This document shows, in pieces, positions 1 through 9,265 of a stretch of 12,821 bases of DNA. Source of the stretch: Gemmatimonadota bacterium (lineage in GTDB: Bacteria > Gemmatimonadota > Gemmatimonadetes > Gemmatimonadales > Gemmatimonadaceae); contig JAOUHR010000024.1 of the NCBI GenBank assembly GCA_029884515.1, forward strand, positions 1-12,821. Reading direction: 5' to 3'. Made by a program: the position numbers and the translations under genes. The notes below the pieces were generated by a model. It did no database searches and was not told the origin of the DNA. It saw only the letters and a list, made by a program, of their open reading frames with translations. Each line of letters opens with the position of its first letter. Position 1 is the stretch's first letter.

Positions 1-2166
<2,166 letters not shown>

Positions 2167-2272
2167 GACGGTGGACGGTGGACGGGAGGAGACGGTAGAA
2201 GGAACGGGCGCCACGGGAATCTCCCCCGTCGCGCCCGTTCTTTCTACCGTCCACCGTCTTCCGTCCTCCGTC
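2167..2272. repeat. Opposed GACGGNN heptamer arrays filling a convergent junction
   Basis: The whole 106-bp gap between the two stop codons is repeat-structured. The left arm has GACGGTG (2167-2173), GACGGTG (2174-2180), GACGGGA (2181-2187), a GGA spacer, then GACGGTA (2191-2197). The right arm, read on the minus strand, has GACGGAG (2272-2266), GACGGAA (2265-2259), GACGGTG (2258-2252) and GACGGTA (2251-2245). Each side therefore carries four units in opposite orientation, and the outermost unit touches the stop codon on each side. They flank the long hairpin annotated separately. Confidence 0.8.
2191..2251. terminator. Probable bidirectional terminator hairpin
   Basis: Bases 2191-2211 pair with 2231-2251 over 21 positions with one imperfect position (g2201 against t2241, a G-U pair in plus-strand RNA). 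Above a C/C mismatch a second stem, ACGGG (2213-2217) with CCCGT (2225-2229), closes a 7-base loop. The stem foot carries TTTCTACC on the plus strand and, read from the other side, CTTCTACC, but there is no long U tract. Its place between two converging genes supports termination in both directions. Whether it is intrinsic or works by blocking 3' exonucleases cannot be told from sequence. Confidence 0.65.
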
Positions 2273-4354
2273 TCATCTCACTCTCACGAACTCCACCGGT
2301 GCATTCGCCGGCCCGAACTTCATCACCCGGTGCGGCATCGCGACCTCGATCCAGTAGGTGCCGGGCTGTTCGCCACCCGTGGAGGTCACGCGCCACGTCT
2401 TCACGGTCCCGATCGGGAGCGTGAGCTCCTCCTCACCCATCACCTTGTAGGTGCGCGGCTCCACCGCGCCCTTCCCCGACGCGAAGACGGCGACGGTGAA
2501 ACTCGCGTTGGGAGCCCAGTTGAAGTAGGGCAGCAGCCCCTGCACCGCGTTGTCGTCGATCGTCCCCTCGGGGACCGCGACCTTCTCGTATTTCACCGGC
2601 TGCATCCCCTGCGCACCCGGCGTGACGCCCTCGCCCGTCGCCGCGCCGGCCTCGTAGCGCACGTCGAGCTTCATCTCCTGGCCCTGGAAGCGCCCGGACT
2701 GCGTGGTGGACCGCATCGCGACGTCGCCGCCGAACCGCACCTCCGTCTGCTGCTGGATGACGGTCGCGAGCTGCGAGCGCTCGCGGTACACCCAGCCGGC
2801 GCCGTCGCGCTCCAGCGACGCGACCTGGTAGCCGAACGGCTGCCCCTGCACCATCACCGTGAAGGAATCGGACGCCGCCATCATGCGTGAGAGGTCGAGG
2901 TCGAGCTTGCCGCCCTTCACCTCGAGGTCGGCGGACGCCAGCGGCTTGCCCTCGACATCCACCACCGTGACCGGCGCGACCTTCTGCAGCCGCTCCGTGA
3001 GCTTGGTGGCGTCACCGACCACCACGATGTACGCGGCGTCGGCGCGGATGCCCATGCGCGAGGCCGCGCGCGCCTGCTCGGGCGTCACCGCTGCCAACCG
3101 CTGCCGGTAGGTCTGCACGTAGTCCGTGGCGAGCCCGAGCAACCGGGCACTCGCCACCTGCGAGGCGACCTGCTGCGCCGTCTCGATCTCGAGCGGGAAA
3201 CGCCCCACCAGCGTCTGCTTCTGCCGGTCGAACTCCTCCACCGGCATCGGCTCGGCGCTCAGGCGCCGCATCTGGCTCAGCAGCTCCACGAGAGCCGAGT
3301 CCGTCACCTCCGTGCGCACCTCGGCCGTCGCCTGGAAGTAGCCCAGGACGCGGCGGCGCGGCGCGCCGGAATAGGCGCCGTAGGTCCATCCCTTCTGCTC
3401 ACGGAGGATCTGGAAGAGCCGCGCATCACTCGCGCCGCCGAGCACCTGGTTGGCGAGCGTGAGCGCGTAGCCGCGCGAATCGGTCGCCGTCCAGGTCGTG
3501 TTCCCCACGACGATGTTCGACTGCACCGCCCCCGGCTTGTGCACGAGGAGGATCTCGCTCGTCATCCGCTGCGGCGCGGCCCTCGTGGCCGGCGTGCCCG
3601 CTGCCACCCCGCCCCACGCCCCGAACGCCGTGGTGGCCAGCTGCCGCGCCTCGAGGGTGTCGATCATGCCCGCGATGACCAGCACCGCCTGGTTGGGCCG
3701 CACCCGCTGGGCGTGGAACGCGACGACGTCCGCGCGCGTGATGGCCGCGACGCTGGACTCGTCCGCCGACCGGCCGTACGGATGGTCGCCGTAGATGCCC
3801 TTGGAGAAGGCGCGCGAGGCGATCGCCGCCGGCTGCGCCTTCTCGAGCGCGAGCGCCGAGAGGGTCTGCTTGCGCAGCAACTCGAGTTCGGACTCGGGGA
3901 AGGTCGGCCGGAGCGCGGCATCCGCGAGCAGCTCGAAAGCGAGCTGGCGGTCGCCGGAGAGCACCGCGGTGTTGAGCGTCAGGAAGTCGCTGCCGGCGGA
4001 GGCGCCGATGGAGCCACCCACGCCCTCGATCGCCGCCGCGATCTGATCGGCGGTGCGCGTGCCGGCGCCCTTGGTGAGCAGTCCGGCCATCATGTCGGCC
4101 ACGCCCACCTTGCCGGCGGGGTCGTAGAAGGACCCGCCCGGCATCGCCAGCGTGAGCGAGAGCACGGGCTGCTTGTTGCTCGACACGACGATCACGCGCA
4201 GGCCGTTCTCGAGGATGGTCTCGGCGAACGGCGGGAACTGCGCCGGCTCCAGCGGCATCGGTGCCGGCGGCTGCGTGGGGAACTGGGCGGCGACGGGCGC
4301 CGCGCCGGCGAGGGCCGCGAGCAGCGCACCGGCGAGCGGGGTCAGGACGCGCAT
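2273..4354 (-). CDS. Non-catalytic M16 peptidase-family partner with C-terminal extension
   Basis: 693 residues. An N-terminal signal peptide (about 1-23, ending VAA|QF) points to the periplasm. Residues about 40-455 have M16B architecture: ENGLRVIVV at the start, the PNQAVLVIAG strand, and the GWTYGAYS segment typical of the non-catalytic partner. The zinc motif is lost: where active members have HxxEH, this has D87-M-M-A90-G91, so it should not cleave by itself. It lies directly downstream of an active M16 gene (TAG of one touches ATG of the next), as expected for an obligate heterodimer, with a strong GGAGGG ribosome site inside the upstream gene. Residues about 460-693 are an unusual extra region with a beta-rich look, ending in a segment (LPIGTVKTWRV ... 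YWIEVAMPHRVMKF ... PVEFVRVR) that resembles DUF3108-like beta-barrel domains. That assignment is inference. Usual M16B length is about 430-450. Confidence 0.87.
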   Translation of the reverse strand: MRVLTPLAGALLAALAGAAPVAAQFPTQPPAPMPLEPAQFPPFAETILENGLRVIVVSSNKQPVLSLTLAMPGGSFYDPAGKVGVADMMAGLLTKGAGTRTADQIAAAIEGVGGSIGASAGSDFLTLNTAVLSGDRQLAFELLADAALRPTFPESELELLRKQTLSALALEKAQPAAIASRAFSKGIYGDHPYGRSADESSVAAITRADVVAFHAQRVRPNQAVLVIAGMIDTLEARQLATTAFGAWGGVAAGTPATRAAPQRMTSEILLVHKPGAVQSNIVVGNTTWTATDSRGYALTLANQVLGGASDARLFQILREQKGWTYGAYSGAPRRRVLGYFQATAEVRTEVTDSALVELLSQMRRLSAEPMPVEEFDRQKQTLVGRFPLEIETAQQVASQVASARLLGLATDYVQTYRQRLAAVTPEQARAASRMGIRADAAYIVVVGDATKLTERLQKVAPVTVVDVEGKPLASADLEVKGGKLDLDLSRMMAASDSFTVMVQGQPFGYQVASLERDGAGWVYRERSQLATVIQQQTEVRFGGDVAMRSTTQSGRFQGQEMKLDVRYEAGAATGEGVTPGAQGMQPVKYEKVAVPEGTIDDNAVQGLLPYFNWAPNASFTVAVFASGKGAVEPRTYKVMGEEELTLPIGTVKTWRVTSTGGEQPGTYWIEVAMPHRVMKFGPANAPVEFVRVR

Positions 4355-5707
4355 CTAGCGGCCCTCCGGGACGATCAGCATGGTGAGCGAGTTCTCGGGA
4401 CGCAGGTAGTTCGCGGCGACGCGCCGCAGGTCGGCGACCGTCACCGCTTCGTAACGCGCGGCGTCGGAGTTGACGGCCTCGGGCGAGCCGAGGTACATCG
4501 CTGCGTAGTGGACTGCTTCAGAGGTCGCGAGGGCGTTCTGGCGGCCGAAGATCGTGGACGAGCGCCAGGAGTTCTTCGCCTTGGTGAGTTCCTCCTGCGT
4601 GATGTCGGTCGAAGCGTTGCGGAGCTCCGCCGCGAGCCGGGCGTGCAGCGAATCGACGTCCACGCCCTGGTTCGCGATCGTGAGCGCGCCGAAGACCCCC
4701 GCGCCCCGCATCGGGCCGAACGGGTCGAAGAGCGCCTGCGCCGCGACCGCCACCTTCTGCTCGCGCACCAGCGAGCGGTTGAGGCGCGAGCTCTCGCCCG
4801 TGCCGAGGATCGTGGAGAGCAGCTCGAGCGCCGGGTAGTCCGCGTGCGACGGGGGCACCGTGCGGAACGCCGTGAGCACGGCGGGGAGCGTGGCGTTCTT
4901 GTCAGGCAGGCGCTTCACGACCTCGGATCCCGTCGAGGCCTGCGTCGCGCACGTGACCGGCGGGGGCGCCTTGCCGCTCGGGATGCCACCGAAATAGTCG
5001 CGCACCAGCTGGCGGGCCGTCGCCGGCCGGAAGTCGCCGGTGATCACGAGGATCGCGTTGTTCGGCGCGTAGTACAGGTCGAAGAATGCCTGCACGTCGG
5101 CCACCGTGGCGGCGTCCAGGTCGGCCATCGAACCGATGGTCGAATGCGCATAGGCGAAGCAGCGGTCGCGGTCGAACATCACCGGGAGCGAGTCCACGAA
5201 GTAGCCGAAGTACGGCTGGTTGTCGAAGCGCAGCCGCCGCTCCTCCTTCACCGCCTCCTGCTGGTTCCTCAGGTTCTCGGCGTTGATCGCGAGCGACCGC
5301 ATCCGGTCGGCCTCGAGCCAGAGCGCGAGGTTCAGCCGGTTCGAGGGCAGCGCCTCGTAGTAATTGGTCTTGTCCGGCTGCGTGGAGCCGTTGAGTGTGC
5401 CACCCGCGCGCTCCACGAACTGCCCGTGCTCAGCCTTCTTCACGTTCGCCGAGCCCTGGAACATCATGTGCTCGAAGAGGTGCGCGAACCCGGTGCGGCC
5501 CGGCCGCTCGTTGCGGGAGCCGACGTCGTACCAGAGGTTCACCGCGACGACCTGCGCCGAGTGATCCTCCACCATGTGCACGCGGAGGCCGTTGGGCAGC
5601 GTGAACGACTCCACGCGCACGGGGTTCGGCTGCTGGGCGCCGAGCGCCGCGGCGAGCGTGGTCCCCAGCGCGCAGAGCACGACGAGCTTGATCCAGCGGG
5701 ATGGCAT
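4355..5707 (-). CDS. M16 family zinc metallopeptidase (catalytic subunit)
   Basis: 450 residues from the ATG at 5707. This start is chosen over an in-frame GTG at 5743 because AGGAGA lies 6 bases upstream and a clear signal peptide follows at once, ending ALGA|QQ. The inverted zinc motif is intact: H76-L-F-E79-H80 (GFAHLFEHMMFQG), with the distal zinc ligand E156 (KEERRLRF), 76 residues after H80 as usual for M16B. Other family marks are PNGLRVHMVEDH near the mature N terminus and YYAPNNAILVITGDF. It should be a periplasmic peptidase closing around unfolded peptides with the adjacent inactive subunit. Gene order dut, catalytic M16, inactive M16 with gaps of 43 and 0 bases indicates one operon. 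Substrate is not predictable. Confidence 0.92.
   Translation of the reverse strand: MPSRWIKLVVLCALGTTLAAALGAQQPNPVRVESFTLPNGLRVHMVEDHSAQVVAVNLWYDVGSRNERPGRTGFAHLFEHMMFQGSANVKKAEHGQFVERAGGTLNGSTQPDKTNYYEALPSNRLNLALWLEADRMRSLAINAENLRNQQEAVKEERRLRFDNQPYFGYFVDSLPVMFDRDRCFAYAHSTIGSMADLDAATVADVQAFFDLYYAPNNAILVITGDFRPATARQLVRDYFGGIPSGKAPPPVTCATQASTGSEVVKRLPDKNATLPAVLTAFRTVPPSHADYPALELLSTILGTGESSRLNRSLVREQKVAVAAQALFDPFGPMRGAGVFGALTIANQGVDVDSLHARLAAELRNASTDITQEELTKAKNSWRSSTIFGRQNALATSEAVHYAAMYLGSPEAVNSDAARYEAVTVADLRRVAANYLRPENSLTMLIVPEGR
4362..4367 (-). promoter_or_regulatory. Ribosome binding site GGAGGG for the inactive M16 gene
   Basis: GGAGGG sits 7 bases before the ATG at 4354, inside the last codons of the upstream peptidase gene. 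With the stop codon touching the start codon, this suggests coupled translation and balanced production of the two subunits. Confidence 0.75.
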
Positions 5708-5713
5708 CACAGG

Positions 5714-5719
5714 TCTCCT
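5714..5719 (-). promoter_or_regulatory. Ribosome binding site AGGAGA that decides the M16 start
   Basis: AGGAGA ends 6 bases before the ATG at 5707. The longer in-frame reading from GTG 5743 would put an arginine-rich 12-residue tail before the signal peptide and has no comparable site, so the ATG is preferred. Confidence 0.75.
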
Positions 5720-5750
5720 GCGGGTGATGGACGGGATGGTCACGGCGGCC

Positions 5751-6257
5751 TCAGGTGCCCGTCGAGCCGAACCCCCCGGCCCGATCGGTGGTACGGGTGA
5801 CTTCGCCCACGGTGAACGGCAGCGTCTCGAACCGGCTGAGCACGAGCTGCGCGATGCGCTCCCCGTGCCGCACCGTGAGGGGTGCGGCGCCCCCGTTCTT
5901 CACGGGCACGCACCACTCGTCCGGGAAGTCGGCATCGATGGTGCCCGGGCTGTTCACGATCACGAGGTCCGTCTTGAGGCTGGTGCCCGAGCGCGGGCGC
6001 ACCTGGGCCTCATACCCCAAAGGCAGGCGCGCGCGGAATCCGAGCGGGAGGAGTGCCTTCTCTCCCACGCCAAGCACGACGTGGGGTCCGGTGGCGTCGG
6101 CCGTGACCGGCCTGGGCTCGGCGACCCCGGCGACGAACACGCGCACGCTGCCGCCGGTGAGGCAGACAGACAGGTCGTGACCGGCGCTGGCGGCGGTGGC
6201 GCGACCGGGCGGGACCACGCCCGCGTGCAGGGGCTCGAAGATGATCTCGTGTGACAC
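5751..6257 (-). CDS. dut: dUTP diphosphatase (dUTPase)
   Basis: 168 residues from a GTG at 6257. It hydrolyses dUTP to dUMP and pyrophosphate, limiting uracil in DNA and feeding dTMP synthesis; the family is a cytosolic homotrimer. All five motifs are present: I, AGHDLS (25-30); II, PRSG (88-91); III, GTIDADFPDEW (105-115, catalytic D108); IV, GERIAQLVL (132-140); V, the glycine-rich tail RAGGFGSTG (159-167). Two oddities: the motif III tyrosine that packs on deoxyribose (IDxDY) is phenylalanine, F111; and motifs I and II lie 63 residues apart, about 20 more than in the E. coli enzyme, implying an insertion near residues 38-62. The upstream frame is open but its translation is low-complexity Arg/Pro/Ala without motifs, so the GTG start just before SHEIIFEPL is preferred. 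It probably leads the operon with the M16 pair 43 bases downstream. Confidence 0.94.
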   Translation of the reverse strand: MSHEIIFEPLHAGVVPPGRATAASAGHDLSVCLTGGSVRVFVAGVAEPRPVTADATGPHVVLGVGEKALLPLGFRARLPLGYEAQVRPRSGTSLKTDLVIVNSPGTIDADFPDEWCVPVKNGGAAPLTVRHGERIAQLVLSRFETLPFTVGEVTRTTDRAGGFGSTGT

Positions 6258-6264
6258 GGGTGGT

Positions 6265-6270
6265 AAAATA
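6265..6270 (-). promoter_or_regulatory. Putative -10 box (TATTTT) for a leaderless dut transcript
   Basis: On the minus strand TATTTT is followed by ACCACCC and then the GTG start at 6257. The last T lies 8 bases before the start codon, so transcription would begin at or next to the GTG. There is no Shine-Dalgarno sequence and no convincing -35 box. Confidence 0.5.
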
Positions 6271-6322
6271 CACGGTGCGCGTGCCCGGTGACGCCCGGCG
6301 ACACTTCCCGCCCCGGACCGGG

Positions 6323-6328
6323 TATCAT
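6323..6328 (+). promoter_or_regulatory. Putative -10 box (TATCAT) for a leaderless transcript
   Basis: TATCAT, GCACCC, GTG: the last T is 7 bases before the start codon at 6335, the exact spacing of a -10 box whose +1 is the start codon. No Shine-Dalgarno sequence is present. It mirrors the dut side of the same 77-bp divergent gap (6258-6334). Confidence 0.5.
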
Positions 6329-6334
6329 GCACCC

Positions 6335-8107
6335 GTGACCCTCTCCCGACGCACCCTGTTCGCGGCCTTCGTGTCTGCCGCGCTGTTGACGCCCGCCACC
6401 GACCTGCGCGCGCAGGACACGACCATCTACGCCCGACCGCTCCGCGAGGATCCGCGCGAGGCGGGGATCCGCGCGCAGGCGGAGTTCGAGAAGTTCCGGC
6501 GGATGAACCTGCCACGGTTCGACGGCCGCCGGCCCCGCGACTGCCAGGAGCGGGTGGGCCGCTTCTGCTACTGGTACGACGAGAAGCAGATGGAGCTCTC
6601 GAAGGAGGAGCCGCAGGTCGCGCAGGCGCGCGAACGACTGATCGCGCTCCTCGACTCGATCGGCCGGCTCCAGCCCGGCGACAACTGGGTCAACGGCCAG
6701 CGCGTGCGGTACCTCCTCGAGTCGGGCCGGTCCGCGGATGCCCTCGAGGTGGGCCGCAGCTGCACCTCCTCGGGTTGGTGGTGCGACGCGATCACCGGCC
6801 TCGCCCTGCACGAACTCCGACGGTACGCGGAGGCGGAGGCGAGCTTCGGCAAGGTGCTCGCCGCCATGGGGACACGGGACCGCTGCACCTGGCGCGACCT
6901 CACGCCCTATCTCGACGACGATACCCGCCGCCAGTACAACCGGCACAGCTGCGGCGAGCCGGAGCGCGAGGCGTTCGAGGCGCGGGTCTGGTGGTTCGCG
7001 CGCACGCGGTACGGCCTCGACGGGAACGACTCCCGCACCGAGCACTTCGCGCGCCTCACCTACGTGGAGCTGCTCCGCAACGCGCCCTCGGCCCACATGT
7101 TCGGCTTCGATGAGAGCGAGCGGGAACTGCTGATCCGGTTCGGCTGGCCGCGCGGCTGGGCGCAGGACGGCTCGGTGCGCGTTGAACCGGGCGAGGGGCC
7201 GCGCGAGCCCTGGCAGCGCGTGAATGTGATCAGCGAGGAGGCGGTGCCGGCCTACCGCTTCATCCCGCCCTCGGAGGTGCTCAACAGTCCGGCGACCTCC
7301 GACTCCACCGACTGGGCGGTGCAGCTGCCGCCGGTGGTGGCGCGCTACCATCCGGCCTACGCATCGCACCTGCTGATGCTGGAGCACCAGGAGGCGCTCT
7401 TCCGGCGCGGCGACACGGCGCTGGTGGTGCTCGCCTACGACGTGAGCAAGGTGCCCGGGATCGAGGGGGCGAAGCTCGACGGCGCGCTCGTGCTCACGCC
7501 GGGGCAGGCACCCGCCGCCCGCGCCACCGTCCGGAAGGACGTCCCAGCGCGGGGGACGCTCACCGCGCGCGCGCCGTGGGGGCCGCTACTCATGAGCGCC
7601 GAGATCGAGGCCGAGAGCGCGTCCACGCTCGTGCGGGCCCGCTACGGCATCCGCCCTCCCTACGCGATGGGCGCCCGGGTGTCGCTCTCGGACCTGCTCT
7701 TCTACGCGCCGTACGGCGAGTTCCCGACCACCGTGGAGGAAGTGCTCCCGCACGCGCTGCCCACGCAGAAGGTGCGATCCGGACAGCCGCTCGGCGTCTA
7801 CTGGGAGGCCTACAACACCAACCCGGCCGGCGAACGGATGAAGATCAACCTCACGGTGGTGCCGGAGACCGAGGAGAGCGGGTTCCTCGCGCGCACCTCG
7901 CGGGCACTCCGCCTCTCGCGCGACGCGCAGCCGGTCAGCGTGGGCGCGGAGGACCTCTCGGCGCGCGGCAGCCGCATCTCGCCGCGGGCGCTGCAGCTCG
8001 ACATCTCGACGCTCAAGCCGGGAGACTATCTCGTGCAACTCGAGATCGACATCGCGGGGCAGTACGTCATCCGCGCGGACCGGCGCATCGTGGTGACGGG
8101 ACCGTAG
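6335..8107 (+). CDS. Secreted protein of unknown function with helical-repeat and beta-rich regions
   Basis: 590 residues from the GTG at 6335. That start puts a signal peptide at the N terminus (SRRTLF followed by a hydrophobic stretch, ending LRA|QD); the twin arginines fit a Tat-type signal. The N-terminal half has six cysteines (C70, C78, C143, C150, C184, C206), including CQERVGRFC and CTSSGWWC, which suggests disulfides outside the cytoplasm. Residues about 95-180 look like a pair of TPR-type helical hairpins (RSADALEVG, LRRYAEAEASFGKVLAAM). Near residue 265, a segment ERELLIRFGWPRGWAQ is reminiscent of GWxTD-domain proteins common in Acidobacteria and Gemmatimonadota; this is a weak resemblance. 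The C-terminal 120 residues look like a beta-sandwich, with LKPGDYLVQLEID near the end. I do not recognise a function. It is transcribed alone, with a terminator just downstream. Confidence 0.8.
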   Translation: MTLSRRTLFAAFVSAALLTPATDLRAQDTTIYARPLREDPREAGIRAQAEFEKFRRMNLPRFDGRRPRDCQERVGRFCYWYDEKQMELSKEEPQVAQARERLIALLDSIGRLQPGDNWVNGQRVRYLLESGRSADALEVGRSCTSSGWWCDAITGLALHELRRYAEAEASFGKVLAAMGTRDRCTWRDLTPYLDDDTRRQYNRHSCGEPEREAFEARVWWFARTRYGLDGNDSRTEHFARLTYVELLRNAPSAHMFGFDESERELLIRFGWPRGWAQDGSVRVEPGEGPREPWQRVNVISEEAVPAYRFIPPSEVLNSPATSDSTDWAVQLPPVVARYHPAYASHLLMLEHQEALFRRGDTALVVLAYDVSKVPGIEGAKLDGALVLTPGQAPAARATVRKDVPARGTLTARAPWGPLLMSAEIEAESASTLVRARYGIRPPYAMGARVSLSDLLFYAPYGEFPTTVEEVLPHALPTQKVRSGQPLGVYWEAYNTNPAGERMKINLTVVPETEESGFLARTSRALRLSRDAQPVSVGAEDLSARGSRISPRALQLDISTLKPGDYLVQLEIDIAGQYVIRADRRIVVTGP

Positions 8108-8114
8108 CCACGAG

Positions 8115-8146
8115 CCGGCCGCGCCGCAGGCGCTGCCGGTTTGTGT
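8115..8146 (+). terminator. Intrinsic terminator after the secreted protein gene
   Basis: CCGGC (8115-8119) pairs with GCCGG (8135-8139), and the inner GCGCC (8121-8125) pairs with GGCGC (8129-8133) around a 3-base loop. One C/T mismatch separates the two stems. TTTGTGT (8140-8146) follows directly. It lies 8 bases after the TAG at 8105-8107. Confidence 0.6.
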
Positions 8147-8149
8147 CGT

Positions 8150-8165
8150 GACCGGTCCGCCGGTC
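8150..8165 (+). other. Small inverted repeat GACCGG-TCCG-CCGGTC before the next gene
   Basis: A perfect 6-bp inverted repeat with a 4-base loop lies between the terminator and the GTG at 8192. TATCTCAT (8169-8176) follows and could be a weak -10 region. It could be an operator, part of a second terminator, or chance in such GC-rich DNA. Confidence 0.35.
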
Positions 8166-8191
8166 GTCTATCTCATCCCAGCTCCCTCCGT

Positions 8192-9265
8192 GTGCGCATA
8201 CCGTTCCTCCCCACTTTCCTGACTGTCATCGTGACGACCCTCGCCGCGCCGCTCGGCGCGCGCGTCGCCGCGCAAACGCCCGACTCCACCCCGCCGCTCC
8301 CTGTCCGCGTGGATAGCACGCCCGCGCTGGAACTCGACTCGGCGAGCACCGAGTCGAAGGCCCCGGTCAAGCCGGCCGAGAAGCCCGCCGAGCCCAAGCG
8401 TCCGCTCACCGCGGAGCAGCGCGCCGCCGCCCGCCGCGACTCGATCCTCGACCTGCGCTGGCCGGTGAAGGGGCCCGACCCGCTCCCCGGCGCCATCCTG
8501 CCCGCGAAGCGGATCATCGCGTTCTACGGCAACCCTCTCTCCAAGCGCATGGGTGTGCTCGGTGAGTACCCCTCCGACTCGATGCTCAAGCTGCTCGACT
8601 CCGAGGTGAAGGCCTGGGAGGAGGCCGACCCGGAGACACCGGTGCAGCCGGCGCTCCACCTCATCGCCGTGGTCGCGCAGGGCGCACCCGGGCGCGACGG
8701 CAAGTACCGGCTGCGGATGGCCGACACGCTGATCGAACGCGTGGCCGCGTGGGCGGCGACCCGGGGTGCCATCGTCTTCCTCGACGTGCAGGTGGGGCAC
8801 TCCACCCTGCAGGCCGAACTCCCGCGCCTCGCCTCCTTCCTCGTGCGCCCGAACTTCCACCTCGGTATCGACCCCGAGTTCTCGATGAAGAACGGCGGCC
8901 TGCCCGGTGAGCGCATCGGCACGTACGACGCGACCGACGTGAACTTCGCGTCGAAGTTCCTCGCGGAGTTGGTGGAGAACCACAAGTTGCCGCCCAAGGT
9001 CCTCGTGGTGCACCGGTTCACACAGCGGGGCGTCACGAACTACGAGCGCATCGTGCTACGTCCGGAGGTCCAGATCGTCATGCACATGGACGGGTTCGGG
9101 TCGCCGGTGCTCAAGCGCAACACCTTCCGTCAGTACATCAAGGCGGAGCCGGTGCAGTTCGTGGGATGGAAGCAGTTCTACAAGGCGAAGAACGACCATC
9201 CGCGCACCACCATCGCCGAGATCCTGCGGCTGCATCCGAAAGTGCTGTACATCCAGTACCAGTAG
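8192..9265 (+). CDS. Conserved secreted protein of unknown function
   Basis: 357 residues from the GTG at 8192. That start gives a clean signal peptide (MRIPFLPTFLTVIV..., ending VAA|QT). An upstream TTG at 8141 would add 17 residues that spoil it. After the signal comes a low-complexity linker (about 30-75) rich in Pro, Lys, Glu and Ala. The folded part begins near AKRIIAFYGNP and alternates hydrophobic strands with helices (LHLIAVVAQ, AIVFLDVQVG, FHLGIDPEFSM, KVLVVHRFT, VQIVMHMDGFG, VQFVGWKQFY, LYIQYQ), a pattern typical of a TIM-barrel. I recall similar lipoproteins or secreted proteins listed as hypothetical in other phyla, but assign no function; a glycosidase-like barrel is a guess. Acidic residues in FLDVQVG, IDPEF and HMDGFG are active-site candidates. 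The next gene starts 43 bases later, so the two are probably co-transcribed. Confidence 0.8.
   Translation: MRIPFLPTFLTVIVTTLAAPLGARVAAQTPDSTPPLPVRVDSTPALELDSASTESKAPVKPAEKPAEPKRPLTAEQRAAARRDSILDLRWPVKGPDPLPGAILPAKRIIAFYGNPLSKRMGVLGEYPSDSMLKLLDSEVKAWEEADPETPVQPALHLIAVVAQGAPGRDGKYRLRMADTLIERVAAWAATRGAIVFLDVQVGHSTLQAELPRLASFLVRPNFHLGIDPEFSMKNGGLPGERIGTYDATDVNFASKFLAELVENHKLPPKVLVVHRFTQRGVTNYERIVLRPEVQIVMHMDGFGSPVLKRNTFRQYIKAEPVQFVGWKQFYKAKNDHPRTTIAEILRLHPKVLYIQYQ

Noticed and set aside
2191-2251. The heptamer/hairpin junction as a CRISPR array or an insertion-sequence end
   Set aside because: Units are only 7 bp, without spacers. No transposase frame or target-site duplication is visible nearby.
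3539-5800. A 753-codon plus-strand frame opposite the M16 genes
   Set aside because: Low-complexity Arg/Val/His translation with no signal peptide or motif. Both M16 genes on the other strand have clear family motifs and ribosome sites.
6258-6515. An 86-residue N-terminal extension of dUTPase
   Set aside because: The extra translation is Arg/Ala/Pro-rich, overlaps the divergent gene, and would bury the -10 box. Motif I spacing is normal from the GTG at 6257.
5960-7387. A 475-codon minus-strand frame opposite the 5' part of the secreted-protein gene, running on into dut in another frame
   Set aside because: It conflicts with two well-supported genes and the divergent promoter region, and has no recognisable domain.
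8192-9265. Classifying this protein as a known glycoside hydrolase
   Set aside because: The strand/helix pattern suggests a barrel, but no family signature that I can name with confidence is present.
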